A DNA stretch of 64,000 nt. Origin: Dromaius novaehollandiae. Taxonomy: Eukaryota > Chordata > Aves > Casuariiformes > Dromaiidae. The DNA lies in the NCBI RefSeq assembly GCF_036370855.1, contig NC_088105.1, positions 14,389,619 to 14,453,618 of the forward strand. Direction: 5' to 3'. Below the pieces are notes generated by a model, which saw only the letters and a program-made list of their open reading frames with translations, was not told where the DNA came from and made no database searches. Below, piece after piece: positions 29,401 through 40,711 of the stretch. The position numbers and the translations under genes were made by a program. The first letter of the stretch is position 1. Each line of letters opens with the position of its first letter.

Positions 29401-32400
29401 CAACCTCCCACTCCCACAGTCCATACCATTTCTGCTAAGAGGTGAATGCCACGTGAATTATCTGAGCTGCGATAAGTAGTTACAGTTATTAGAAGCATTT
29501 TGCTTTCCTCTGGGAAATTCTGCAAAGCAGCAGTTCAAATCGACAGAGAAATCTGAGGAAAACCTGCCCAAAGAATCATTATTAAGATGAATTAGGAAAG
29601 ATGATATCCTGCCCAGTTATCAGCAAGGCCTCCACACCCTGTTGTATGCTATAAGTATTTCCTGTAAGCTTAGCAGGCATTGCAAAGAAAAGGTACCATG
29701 CCAGCTTTTGCCATCGCTTCTGCCACTGGCAGGACACCAGCCATTATAGCGCAAAGAGCTAATAAGCATGACATTACTGTAAGATCATATTGTTCCAGGA
29801 ACAGTGGAGCATGGACAAACCTGTTTTGCTTTCCTTTTATATCCTTAATGCTCTCATTTAAAATCTTTATTTAAATACTGCATCTTTGTTGAAAGAGACT
29901 TATGATTTAGACACAAATCATCTCTTAACTGCCAATCAGTACTGTGGTGTTATCCTAGGTACCTTAAGCAGTATGAGGTCCATCTGTCCAAATTAAGCTA
30001 CTGGGGAGAATTTTGGTAGCAAGATTGAAAATCCAGAAGTTTTCAAAGCTGTGGAGACCCACTATCGTACCAAAGCAGAATTTGGAAAAGCACGAAATCA
30101 GTAATAGGTACACAGACTCCAAATTTGCATTTAAAAATCAAAAGAGGGGGCCACTCAGTACAACTTCTAGCTTTTTAACATTACGCGGGAACATCAGGTA
30201 TGACTCGGAGCATTAGCTTGTATAAGTGGCTTAAAACAGTCTGCAACTCATCTGGACAAACCTTTGAGATCCAGAAAGAGATCGTTATTAATAGATAATA
30301 AAAAAATATATCTATTTTTAAAACTGATTATTCATGCAGCTGAAGCTAAGGGACAAGACAGGGTCTGACAGAGCACATTAAATTGATCAAAGAAGGCTTA
30401 AGGTATGAAACTACCAAAACAAAGCAATAGCCCTAAACACAAGTTACCCTCTCAACAAAATGAGCTTCTACTCAAGGCTTCCTATCCCACATAAATGGGC
30501 CGGATTCAAACTCCATGCTAGGCATGATGCTGAGTGACTATATGAAAGGTAGCTGCTGAGAGCCCAACTTGAGCCTCAAATGCTGAGGTGAATCAAAGAT
30601 GAACATGGGAAAAGAGAGGAAATAAGAGAGAAGTGTAAATCTTTCACGAGGATAGCACGAAGTTAGAAACAAGGAAACTAATGGAGAAAATGATACAGGA
30701 AAAAAAAACAGGATTCGCATAAAGGTCGGGCAGTTAGGCACAGGGCTCCACAACCGAAAAAGGCCACACGGTTGCCACACTTTTCACTCATTTGAACATG
30801 CATGTCTCATGTAAGTTGTTATTCAGTTTCTAGTGATAACCGTGCTGGTCTTAAGGTGAGCTCAAGTGACACACGCAGGACCACCCCAGGTAATCAGCCT
30901 GGGGAGGAGAAATGCGATCCTGTGACCTACCGCCTTGGCCATCCTGCTGCTTCCGCGCACCCACACGCAGGTGCTGCGATGGGCCCGTGCTGCCAGTTAG
31001 GTGAACTTCCTACCCAATCCCAGCACCTTAATGCTGTAAACATGCCCCAAAGCTGCTGGGAACGCTTGTTTGCGGTGTCAGGGCTGTCCCTGAAAGTTTT
31101 CCTCATACTAATCACGGGGTCTTCAGAGATGCTGGACGGGGTGATGCAGCAGCTTTGTCCTACCCTGAGGAAGTTGCCTCGCAGAAAATCAGTTATGGGG
31201 TTGAGAATAGAGTCCTAGACTCAAAGATCACTGGTATAATCATGAGACCCAGCTTCCTCCTCTTAATTATTCATATTGAAGCTAAATTTGCATCAGATAC
31301 ACTGGGACATTAGCCAGGGAAAAATACAGTGGGAGTTGATCCACAGGGAATTAAAAGTAGGGTTTGTGTTATTCAAGGCATGTTAATATTTAGATTCACC
31401 TCCTGTTGAGGTTAGTCCGAACTTTTGCAGTGGTTCCCAAAGAAATCACTGAGGGCTGAGATGGGCCCGTAGGGAAGGTCAGACACAGACAGCTTACTGT
31501 GCTCATTACCTCATCTTGTCCTTAAGTAGCATTTTTGTGTCTACTTTCAACTATTCCAACCTGCTTTCTCAGGCTGAACCTGAAACAGTTTAGTTTGGAC
31601 AAATGCCTGTGAAAGATAAACAAACTTAACCTTTCCTTAATTGCTCTGTCAGTATTTTTAGTTGTTGCTAGTAGCCTCTCCCCCACAACAATAAAAAGCC
31701 TTTGATTTCTTGATGGCGGAAAATCATGATCACCTGCATGGACATGCTATTGCCGTCCTGTGACATACTGTAAACCACCTAAAGATAGCAGTATTTTTGT
31801 GCTTTGTGAGATACCGAGGAAGCAGAGTCATTTACCATTTGTAAATAAGTTAGGCATCTAAGAGAGCCAGTCTCAAGTATCTTGTAGTTTTATTGAACTG
31901 ATAGAACAAAAAAAGCTAAAAGTAAATTTCAGGCAAATGCAGGCAAATATTTCCCTACAGTCTGACTTTTATCAGGTAGGTGCAGCAAAATCATACTTAC
32001 AGAACGTAAGAATATGAAAGTTCTGCAAAAAATCTTCCAAATTCTCCTATCAGATCAGCAGAGGTGGACGGGTGCAAGAGCCTGCTCTCCTTGCATGCAG
32101 CGGTCTCCCTCTCTGCATAGCAGGGTGGCAGCAGAATACTAAGGGGCAACCGCTGTTTGCATACAACTGCAGCCTGTACTGGCCCTAACATGTTACCTGT
32201 ATAACCTAGTGCAATATTGTAACTTAATAGGAAAATTCTGCCACATTTGAATGGGTGCCAATGTTTCTTACCTCAACCCAAGGGCAGGATTTATAAAAGT
32301 CACATTTTCACATAAATCAAAGTGTCCTTGGAGTACTGTAAGAGTTACTATCATTTGCAGCAATCCATTCTCACATAGCATTTACCACATTTTGGTATTA

Positions 32401-33625
32401 CGGAGAGTTTGGTAACATGATCCCTCAACGACAGTGTCCTGGTCTAGCACTCTTCCACTTCCTCCCTTAATGTATCATATAGCATCAATTACTTCTTTTA
32501 TATAATACTTTCCCCCTCCCCAACCCCCAAAAATCTGATGCAAAGAATTTTTAAAAAATTCTCCTAGATTATTTGGCATTCTTCTTTCTAGGCTCAAAAG
32601 TAAAAGGAATGAGACACTATTAAGTGTTAGGAAAGTAAAAAATTGAAACAGTGCTGAGAAGAGACTTCTGCTCCCAAGAAGACAATAAATCAGTTTTGGA
32701 AGAGACCCTCATTCTCTAAATGGAGAAGAAAAACTAAACTGAGAGTTTCAATTCAGCCTCCTGTGTTCAGGCAAAATATTTCAGACAGTCTGAATGCAAT
32801 CTCTTTGCATGCAAAATTCATAGATGTAACTGTTTACAAAAAATGCATTACAAGTTCAGATATATTTGCTTGTACACATAAATCCAAATGATTCACATAT
32901 ATATTTGAAAGGCTATTTAAAAAGTTTATGATTAGATTTTGTCGGTCAGAAAACCATTCAGTGTGAATCACTGCACTGCACACTTTCCTCAAATCCATTG
33001 CAAAATGAATAGATGTTTCTGGCCGAAATATTTGAACTCCGAGTGAATTCCTTAAAAAAACACCACCACAACCTCACTCAGTCACTGGCAGTAACCTTCG
33101 GCACTCCTGGCCTCCCGGCAGCTCCCATCACTCCTGTTCTCTTTTCTGCCAGCGAGGCATTGAAGGTAAGACTGACAGCATCAAATCATGAAGTGCAGTT
33201 TATTATTTCAGCTGCTGTTCAGACAGAAGGTTACTGCCATTAACCTTCAAGCTAAGAAAGACCTGAATAAACATCTAGATATATCCACTGAACTCCACAT
33301 CTCTGGATACTTTTATGGGGCAGCAAAATGCATGCAGTGCTGTAAGGATCAAGTGCTCTTTCAAGTTACTCACATTCAGAAAGGCACTGATTTGAAGAAG
33401 GTACTTATAAAGGCAAGGAAATGCACATATGGGAAAGTGCTTTTTTTCCATCTTTTTTTTTTTTCCTCTTTTTTGACAGCAAAAATAATTTTAAACTGAG
33501 ATATATTCTAGCTGGACTTTCTGCATTCAGTAATTCTCATATTAGAGAAACAACATCAAACTCTTTGACCAAATTGGTAAAAAGACAGCTTGGCTTGCAA
33601 TTTGGCTCAAAGTTTTACGTTACAA

Positions 33626-33690
33626 TAACCGAGGCCAAATTCTTCTTTGTTGCTATTGGCTTCAGCAGGATTACAGAGATATAATGGAAC
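33626..33690 (+). repeat. Possible relic of the same old repeat family
   Basis: GGCCAAATTCTTCTTTG followed by a cytosine-poor stretch with GGCTTCAGCAGGATTACA is a degenerate version of the same old sauropsid repeat wording seen near 26.4 kb. The assignment is by pattern recall only. Confidence 0.25.
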
Positions 33691-36600
33691 AGGATTTGTC
33701 CCACTTGTAATAAAACAGATGACACTTGCCAGGATTTAAGTAGTCTTCAGGCCAAGTAATTAACTTGTAAAAAAAACAGCAGTCACATTAAAACCTTCAA
33801 TAAACATATTGCCTCCAACACACCAAATGATATCACCAAGAAAATTCAAGAAATTTCTGGACAAAGCTCTTTGTCTGATCCTTAATGAGGCTTTGTGTTA
33901 TATTTCCTAACTATATATAGTTTCCTTCCTCTGCTCGGATCTGATAGGAACTTCTTTACCAAGGTGTTTCTTGAAGCAGGTTCACTATTCCTGTCAAAGT
34001 ACTGCAAGAATCTGTCTTTGATTTAGCGCTGGAAGAAGCAAGAGTGTTGAACCTTAAGGCTTTTGTGCTCCTGCAGGAACACACCAGGCCTTGAAAGCTT
34101 TGTGCACAGACCCCACAGTGTAAGTGTGACTCATGAGATGCTATTCTTTCCTCAATATACAATAAAAACATTATTATTCACTGTATCATACAAGTTATTA
34201 AGAAACTGTTTTTCCTCTGAAGTTTAGGCATAGCAAGGGAATAATAATTTGGGTAAATTGTAGTATTTACAGCTTCTTTGAATTAGGGCTGCACATTGTA
34301 TCCTGGGAAAGTGCTTGGCTCTAAAGAAGGATCCCAACTCATATATAATTCTTTGCAGCCCTCCAAAACATAAATTCAACATACACAGGCTTACTAAGGT
34401 CAAAATATGTGACCTCCATTGGCTCAGAAGGGACTGGAGGACCAAAATAACCTTAAGAGCACGAATAGTTTCCTTGACTTAGCGGACTCGCTTCTGTACT
34501 TCATGCTGGATCTTAACACATATTCTTGAACAGGATCTACAGCTCTGAAAAATACAGCTGTGGGTAGGATTTGTCAAAAGTATTCTGCACTGACTGATCC
34601 ACTAAAGTTTGTGGCAAGAATTCGGTAAAACCATGCTACAGCAGGGAATCATAAGAAGTTGTACATGACATGGCTGTTACTGCCATATTGTCGCTTGGGT
34701 TCCAAGGCCTTCAATCACACAAGAAATAGGTCATCGGTGCTCATTCTGGCCCAGACTTTAAAGAAAAAAAGAAGAAAAAAGTCTTCCCAAAGATGACACT
34801 TAGAAGCAAATTTGAAGCAGTCAGGTGGAACAAAATCTTAAAGATTTGTTTGTCATGCCTGCAGTTCTAGTAACACTTTCAAGTTCAGTAAAAGTTATGC
34901 AAGGCTTGCAACAGATCTAAACAGAGATGGTTTGAAACTGAAAGGTTTGAATATGGCTTCAAACACCCACAAGTTTCTGGCTTTAGATTCTAGTCCAAGT
35001 ACAAGATGCCAAATTAACTGGAACTGTACTTATGTTGCTTTTTTGAGTGCTACATGTGAAACAACTTTACTGTTTGTAAGGCAAAATCCCAAGTACGTGC
35101 AAAGAACAGGGGGGGTGACCTGCAACATGCTAGAGATCTGTTCAGGAGCAGACACCTGGAAAGGATGAGGGAGATAACTGCATACAAGTGAGTAAGCTTG
35201 TATGCCCTCTCTAACACTGCCTTCATTGCCCAGGCTCTTGAAGGCAGCCTAGACAGAGAGGAGCACCCAAGAGCAGCTTTGGTTCTGCTACGGACATACC
35301 ATTACTAGTCCCGCTTGCGGTGCAAAAGCGAGAGAAAGCAGTTTTTCTCCCGCAACTGTTAATTCTGCAATGCAATTAAAAAAGCAGCGAAAGGTTTTAA
35401 ATAGGCAGTTTTAAATAAAAGCTCATTTTAATCTGATATTTATTATTTAATTTTTGTCTTCCCTGCCTCCCATACATAGTGAATCCATATATGGTTTATA
35501 GACCAGAAAACAGGTTACCTTTCCCTTATGAAAAGGAACATTACTATAGGATTTTGTGTTTTCCATGCTTTCATTCAAAGCAATGATACAAGAATCAGAT
35601 GCAATAAAAAGCAGTTGCTAAAATATACACTGAAACATGACCCAATATGAAGGAACAATTGCTGCACTTTGCACACAGTTCGAAAGGGCATTTGGGTTCC
35701 TGCTGTCACTACAACTTGTATTTTGATCACTACAGAACATGATATGCTTGAGATCGCATGCAAGAGCTGCACACAAGTGCAACACGTGCAATAGCCAGTA
35801 TTTTTCCTTAGGTCATGCTGGACAAGAAGTGTCATAGACCCTTTTTTTCTATCTGACTTTAGGCCAAATCATACTCGGAAAGCTGTCATCTGGCCTTTTT
35901 TTCCCTGTGATGTATTGCATCAATCTCTCATTTCCCACAAATTGACTTTTAAAGAGCTTCTGTTCATTTACGTCTGTGTGGTAAGAGATCTGTGTTGCTT
36001 TTTTCTCCTCCTCCCCTCCCCGAATAACGAAGAAACATTCCACTGAGAAAAAGTTTTAGCATCAATCAGATTTCATAACTGATTAGACGGCAGATACTCT
36101 GGCTGCATTTGCAATGGGCCTCTTTCAACTGTTTTTGCTTCTAAAATTAGCTTAGCTATTTCCTGAGAGAAGCCTCAGGATAAAAGTAGAGATGCACGTA
36201 ACGCGGCACATCCGAGCTGTGTCAGAAAGAACACTGAAAAGTTGACGAGACTATCCAAGAAAACTAAGACACTGCTTATCCTTCCTGTCGTCTGTGGGGG
36301 CAACGCAGACCCCCACTCCCCTCAGCAGAGCTGGGAGTCCTGTATTTGGAGGAAGACTATGTCTGAGGCAACAGGAGAAAGCCAGAAACAGACGGCTAAG
36401 ACAAGATACTGCACATTAACTTCATCCCCTATAGAATCTATATAGTTCCCACCATTATTTACACAAGGGCTCACGCCCACCTGGTTTGCTGCTGAGCAAC
36501 TGACACACCACCTCTGCAACAGTCGCATTTACGTTTGCTAGAGCAGCCCTGGGCAGGATACTGCAGCCATCTGAAAGGCAAAGGGCATAATCCATAAAAA

Positions 36601-37475
36601 TGCTTCCCGCCCTCATGAATCAGCTGATGCTCTACCCATTTTTCAGGAGCTGACTTCACCCAGTTTACTCAGTTCTGTGAAATCCTGTAGAGCGAATTTT
36701 GGAAAAAATTTCCAATACCTGCTTCACAAGTAACGCTTCTGCGTCAGTCTCTCTGCAGGCTCTTATTTGCCCTCTTTACACCGGTTAAAATCCTTCTGAC
36801 TGTAGGAGAAAGATTAGACCCTGACAAAAATAGGGAACAATTACTTGTCTAAAACAGATACATCTTCTCCCTTTGCTCAGGTTTGCTTTCTCCCACAAGA
36901 AAGCTTGTATTATGAAACACAAGCAAAACATTTGCTTCAGGTCACCGTGCAGTCAGTCACATGCAGGATAGTCAACATAAGCCATTTCCTTTTAAAATGA
37001 GGAAGCGATAAAGCCACGTCGTGTTGCGAACAGCTCTGGAAGGGCTGGCTACGAATGCACACTCTGTACATTTTTGAATTAGATGCAGAGTTTCCTCTGT
37101 CTATGCCAATGACTTGTTAGGAGTGCAAGAGTAGGACACTGTGACAGCTTCTGAAGCTCTGCCTTCCCAGGACTTGAAAAAAAATAAAATTAAGAAAAGA
37201 GAGAAAGAGAGAGAGGGTGGCAGCAATTAAGTTGCAACAGAATGGGCTAATAAAACTTCAGATATTATCCCTCTGGCATTTTATGCTTTGAGCATATCAT
37301 AAAAATGACAGAGCAGGAATTAGGTACATTGTATCTAAGGCATGCCTAATAAAGATTAGCATACAGTTTCCGTACCTAATGTATACTGTATAAAGAAAAG
37401 AGATTCCCATCACTGAATGAAGCCAGTTTTAAAAATCAGATACAATGTAGGTTCCTAGGGAACTCAAACTGCTTG

Positions 37476-37480
37476 CTCCG
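37476..37480. repeat. Target site duplication, left copy (CTCCG)
   Basis: CTCCG directly precedes the TG of the left LTR and recurs directly after the CA of the right LTR. A 5-bp duplication excludes the 6-bp pattern of alpharetroviruses such as ALV and fits several other retroviral integrases. Confidence 0.9.
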
Positions 37481-37571
37481 TGTCCCGATCCAATATCGGG
37501 AGGGTTTCGTTACGATCCCAAGGACGAGATTAAGACGCTAAAACCGGTCAAATATCTTACAACCTTTTAAC

Positions 37572-37577
37572 TTTATT
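37572..37577 (-). terminator. Polyadenylation signal AATAAA in the 3' LTR
   Basis: TTTATT on + is AATAAA on the transcribed strand, about 90 bp before the U5 end of the LTR. It is the only canonical signal I found on that strand within the LTR, so the R/U5 border probably lies about 15-25 bp downstream, near 37,550. Confidence 0.6.
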
Positions 37578-37599
37578 TTCCACAGAGTGGGGAATAAAG

Positions 37600-37670
37600 G
37601 TGGGGAAAGGCAAAGGGGAGGAGAGAGAGAGAGAAAGAGAGAGAGAGAAAAGGGGGGGAGAGAAAGAGAT
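37600..37670 (+). repeat. GA-rich tract inside the 3' LTR
   Basis: A run of GA and GGGG units, read as a polypyrimidine tract in the viral sense. The same tract occurs at 44,996-45,066 in the other LTR. Equal length in both LTRs is notable because such tracts normally slip quickly, which supports a young insertion. Confidence 0.8.
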
Positions 37671-37908
37671 ATCACCACCCGTGGATCCAGCGGTGTCCCG
37701 TTGGTCCTCTTCACCCTGGGTGTAAATTTTAGCGATGCGCGTGCAGTAATTACAACTCGAGCAGGGTCCGACCCTAGGTTCCCGCTGAAAAGTTTGGAGC
37801 CAAATCAAGGCAAATTAAATAAATAAATTGTAATGACACGCGTGCAGTAGTTACAGCTCGAGTTGGGTGCCTCCGAAGAGGGACCCTGAACAAAGAAATC
37901 CCTGGGCA

Positions 37909-38003
37909 ATTATAGCTTTTTTCAAATTAAGTTTCCCTCCCCTCATGCGGCAGTTCAGACCAATAGTAATCTTTGGGTCTGGGGTCTCCTGCTCCCTTAT
38001 TGG
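37909..38003 (-). promoter_or_regulatory. Candidate LTR core promoter B (CCAAT plus TATAAT)
   Basis: On the viral strand, CCAAT at 38,003-37,999 is followed about 85 bp downstream by TATAAT at 37,914-37,909. This spacing suits a promoter initiating near 37,880 and would give an R region of roughly 330 nt before the polyadenylation signal. It competes with the palindromic TATA element further upstream. The 5' LTR equivalents are at 45,395-45,399 and 45,305-45,310. Confidence 0.35.
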
Positions 38004-38356
38004 GTCTCATCATTGTTATCTTTACTCTGCCCTTCTTTCTCAGGGCCTTGACAAACAGGTGTTGTTCCAGCAATTAGCACTTACAGTGTTATCTTCCAAG
38101 GTCCTGATGAAGAGGATACAATCCAGACCCCCCTAATTAACACTGTTTCAGCAGTGAGGGGAGGCTTTGTTTCTCAGGGTCCTGGCGCCCAAGCAGGCCT
38201 TATTTCAAAGCCTTGACATCCTCCCTCCCGGAGTGTGACGCATAGGAATGCAAACTGCTGGTAACTCCCTTATCTTTCCAGTCTGCACCAGCTCTGGGGC
38301 CCTTTCTCACTGAACTAGGGAGTGCGGCCTAAGGCTTCAGCAAATTTAGCTACTCA

Positions 38357-38389
38357 TGCTAAGCAACTTTTATAAAAGTTGTGCTAAGC
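38357..38389 (-). promoter_or_regulatory. Candidate LTR promoter A: palindromic TATA box flanked by TGCTAAGC repeats
   Basis: AACTTTTATAAAAGTT (38,365-38,380) is a perfect 16-bp palindrome containing TATAAAA on both strands. It is bracketed by identical direct repeats TGCTAAGC at 38,357-38,364 and 38,382-38,389. It lies about 235 bp into the LTR in the viral sense, a usual place for a retroviral TATA box. If used, the R region would be unusually long. The palindrome could also support antisense initiation. Confidence 0.45.
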
Positions 38390-38612
38390 GGCAGTATTTT
38401 GCAGTCCAGGTCCCAAAGTCTCTGCCCGATCATGGTCCGGTTCAGCGCAGGCTCGGTGTGTCCCGAATGGTCGCAGGGAGACCATTTCAGGGGTCGCAGC
38501 AGCTCAGTCCTGTTTCCGCTGGGAACAGATGGCTTGTTTGGGGTTTTGGTTTGCTTGCACCTTATGTACCAAGAAATGTTTAAGGCAAAAGTTCACTCAT
38601 CTGTCCGCCACA

Positions 38613-38796
38613 CCACCCCGTGACTTAAACATTGATTGGTACGTCTCCTTCCTGAAGTCTTCATAGCCTTCGTCCATGGTGGTGATATGAGACAGAGATC
38701 AGAAGGAAAAATATAGAAAAGGTAGAAGCACGCACAATAAACAGAGGTCTTGCTCAATGCAAACTTATTCTTTAACAACTTTAACAACATATAACT
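38613..38796 (-). other. 3' end of the env region and weak polypurine tract next to the 3' LTR
   Basis: Between the end of the TM frame and the LTR. On the viral strand the bases just before the LTR read CACGGGGTGG, a short purine run that would have to serve as polypurine tract; it is weaker than usual. Hydrophobic codons in the shifted frames upstream suggest the remains of an Env tail. No intact product is encoded. Confidence 0.4.
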
Positions 38797-39285
38797 TCAC
38801 AGAACAAACATCAAAATTGAGTTAACAAGGTAAGTGATTGTTACAACAGGTAAACAAATTGCATATTTGACACAACATGTCGGATTAATTGAACAAAGCA
38901 AGGAATTATACAAGATAAGAACATTAAAGCAGCAACTGCACATTACAAATACAATATTAACTGTTTCACTCACAGTGCCCCCAGTAACCAGGACCACGAA
39001 TCGCCACTCCAGCCATTCCAGGTTTGGACAGGGATGTGGGCTATTTTTTCTGATATCTTTGGTTAACTGGAGAGCTACTCCGCCTACATCATCTATCTCT
39101 AAACAACAGTTGGAAATATTCAATTTCCCACACACCCCTCCCTCTTCAGCTAACAGATAGTCTAAAACCATGCGGTGCTGATGGATTGCCATGCGCATCT
39201 GTTGGGACTGCAGAGTTAAAAGATCTATTGCATTTCGTTCCCCAGCTTTACTGAAACCAGGGGTTCGGCTGGGGAATCCAATTTC
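38797..39285 (-). pseudogene. env TM (transmembrane subunit) fragment, frameshifted
   Basis: The open frame contains a heptad-like stretch (NAIDLLTLQSQQM), then an immunosuppressive-domain-like segment and EEGGVC, followed by a C-x7-CC motif at 39,132-39,103 with an N-I-S glycosylation sequon in its loop. Gammaretrovirus-type TM normally has C-x6-CC, so the spacing is one longer. Recognisable homology starts only near 39,240: fusion peptide and furin site are absent because a protease fragment adjoins there. After the CC motif the frame drifts. Pre-membrane tryptophan-rich sequence appears in a different frame near 39,030, so at least one frameshift separates ectodomain from anchor. No functional subunit can be made. 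It derives from an env of gammaretrovirus type, lineage unknown. Confidence 0.75.
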
Positions 39286-39302
39286 TCAACCCCCGGTCCC
39301 TG
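39238..39302 (-). pseudogene. N-terminal protease fragment of a second, gammaretrovirus-like genome
   Basis: In frame after the UGA that ends the nucleocapsid segment, the sequence reads QGPGVEKLDSPAEPLVSVKL. This resembles the first residues of gammaretroviral protease, ending before the active-site Asp-Thr-Gly. The frame closes at about 39,233, where the sequence changes to env TM. This is a truncated remnant of about 20 codons. The stop-then-protease arrangement is the usual gag/pro readthrough organisation of gammaretroviruses, and it does not occur in the ENS-like Gag of the same provirus. Confidence 0.55.
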
Positions 39303-39720
39303 TCAGTCTGAATCTTCTGTACCAATCATGAGCAAATCTGCCTCTGGAACAGATGCAGACTGAGGTTTCCAATGATCTGATTGTCTTTTCGGGCACTCAT
39401 TTTTCCAGTGCCCCTTCCCCCTGCAAATTGCACACTGATCTCTCCTCAGTGGAATTCTATTTCCCAAATCCCCTCCTACTCTATGCCCTCTTCCACATCC
39501 TTGTCCTTTTGGAAAACCCCTTCCCTGAGAGGAAGTTTGTGCCCGGGCAAATGCAGCTGCCAACATTGCAGCATTTTGCCTCTTATCTTTCAGTTTCTCC
39601 TTTTGTTTTTCCTTTCCCTCTACTTCTTCCCTGTTATTGTACACCTTATATTAACATCCCCGACATACCATCTACTTTCTGAAGCTTTCTCCTTATATCT
39701 GGTGCTGATTGTCCTACCTC
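39303..39720 (-). pseudogene. Gammaretrovirus-type Gag fragment: capsid C-terminus and nucleocapsid
   Basis: The frame at 39,303-39,644 holds a highly charged Glu/Lys-rich stretch typical of the gammaretroviral capsid C-terminus, a basic Gly/Arg linker, and one zinc knuckle CAICRGKGHWKNEC (C-x2-C-x4-H-x4-C). It ends at a UGA after GTEDSD. Just upstream, in another frame, QSAPDIRRKLQKVDG matches the last helices of such capsids, so a small frameshift lies near 39,650. The first half of Gag is missing. The ENS-like Gag at 42,143-44,380 has no zinc knuckle, so this fragment comes from a different retrovirus. It sits between SU and TM sequence of env, a position no retroviral gene order explains. 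Confidence 0.8.
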
Positions 39721-39790
39721 TCTCTTAATTGTTTGATTCATTCTTTCAACTTTTCCACTGGATTGTGGCCTCCAGGGGGTATGTCAGGAG
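39721..39790 (-). pseudogene. Integrase core fragment fused to capsid sequence
   Basis: On the viral strand HTPWRPQSSGKVERMNQTIK is the well-known integrase core segment containing the catalytic glutamate. It runs in frame, with only about three codons between, into the capsid-type sequence QSAPDIRRKL. The remainder of integrase is absent on both sides. It is therefore a chimeric join inside the mosaic segment. Whether this snippet came from the second retrovirus or from the deleted integrase of the host element cannot be told from so few residues. Confidence 0.7.
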
Positions 39791-39842
39791 GCCACTCGTT
39801 ATTCTCCCATTTTTGCGTCCCACCCAAATCTGCCTTAATGGA
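39791..39842 (-). other. Unassigned join between SU and integrase fragments
   Basis: A short piece of retroviral interior that I could not assign to a domain in any frame. It may hold the breakpoint between the SU C-terminal part and the integrase snippet. Confidence 0.3.
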
Positions 39843-40711
39843 TCACGTCTTACAGGCAACACTTCTGTCTCCGAGGTTATCAGATACCTTTACGCCTAAC
39901 TGAGGTCCGCCTGTTTCTGGTAAAAGGAAAAACAAAGATCTGATAATCCCTATATAACAAATTCCCGACCACCCCACGGGTAAAAATTTATATGCTGTGT
40001 CCACAGATCCAATAATGCCCCTTCTTAGCTCTGATGCTCTGAGCAAATGGCCTGTCTATCCCTGGTGGGAACTGAAAGTAAGTTGTGTCTCTGTTGCCCA
40101 GAGGGCTGACCAATGTGACCGTCCCATCACCTATTTTGGCTGGTACAATACCAAGCCCCAGAAGCGCCTTCCCATTTGCAGGTTTGCTTGTAAGGGGGAT
40201 AATTGGATCGTTGGAGAGTTAAAGTTTCATTTTTGTTTGATCAGTATCCCTCAAATCCCCGATTGTGCCCCGTTTCATCGAGCCACGTCCATAAGTGGAG
40301 ATTCCCGTCTTTATCGAGTGGCTTACGAGCGAGTGTCCATCGACATTTATTTTCCCCCACTTCGATCCCTCCCTCCTGGGTACGATTTAAACAATATTGC
40401 CCCATGGCTGGAAACTGAATTGGCCAGGTCCCACTGTCGTCCCACGTGTCGTCCGCGGTTTCGCTATAATTGCTTACGATCTGGTCTGGGGTGAGGGGTG
40501 TGGACGTCCACGGCCAGCTTGATAACCCTAGCGGTCCTCCGCAAACCCAGCAGTGGCTTAAATTGAAAGTTTGGCTTACTGCTTTCGCCAGCAACATGAA
40601 CTCGTTGTTCTCGAAGGGATTAAATGGGTTGGGGGAAGGTAGAGGGAGTGGTCGTTCGTCGCCCTCATGGATGCATCCTTGAATCTAGATGGTCCAGAGC
40701 AGTAGATGCAT
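39843..40711 (-). pseudogene. env signal peptide and SU (surface subunit), multiply disrupted
   Basis: An ATG at 40,711 opens a hydrophobic leader (MHLLLWTI) that meets a TAG at 40,687-40,685. In the same frame the SU continues to CWVCGG, the CxxC motif by which gammaretrovirus-type SU is disulfide-linked to TM, and to a second stop, UGA at 40,243-40,241. Cysteine- and tryptophan-rich SU sequence continues beyond this and changes frame at least twice. Short matches to the SU C-terminal region (HYWICG, then GWSGICYIGIIRSLFFLLP) are split between frames near 40,000. No cleavage site follows, because unrelated gag/pol fragments intervene. It cannot give a functional envelope. Its first nine codons overlap the end of the pol frame. 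Confidence 0.75.

Larger units (their letters stand above)
25641..37475. other. AT-rich non-coding flank left of the provirus
   Basis: No convincing exon. The open frames are below 140 codons, scattered over all frames and unlike known proteins. The stretch contains homopolymer runs (A16 at 28,133-28,148), faint relics of old repeats, and a GA-rich run just before the provirus at about 37,195-37,217. The sequence up to 37,475 is the uninterrupted left side of the integration site. Confidence 0.45.
37481..38612 (-). repeat. 3' LTR (1,132 bp)
   Basis: Begins TGTCCC and ends CCGCCACA on the + strand, so it has the standard TG...CA termini. It matches the right-hand copy at an offset of 7,396 with no difference that I could see. 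On the transcribed (minus) strand it contains a palindromic TATA box, a downstream CCAAT/TATAAT pair, a polypyrimidine tract opposite the + strand GA run at 37,600-37,670, and AATAAA about 90 bp before its end. It also contains two imperfect copies of a 23-bp direct repeat (37,739-37,761 and 37,840-37,862, two differences), and CCCGAT/ATCGGG near its U5 terminus can form a six-pair hairpin. Confidence 0.95.

Noticed and set aside
37587-38136. Open frames inside the LTR (and their copies near 44,983-45,532)
   Set aside because: They are on the strand opposite to viral transcription, start in the GA tract and resemble no protein. Duplicated only because the LTR is duplicated.
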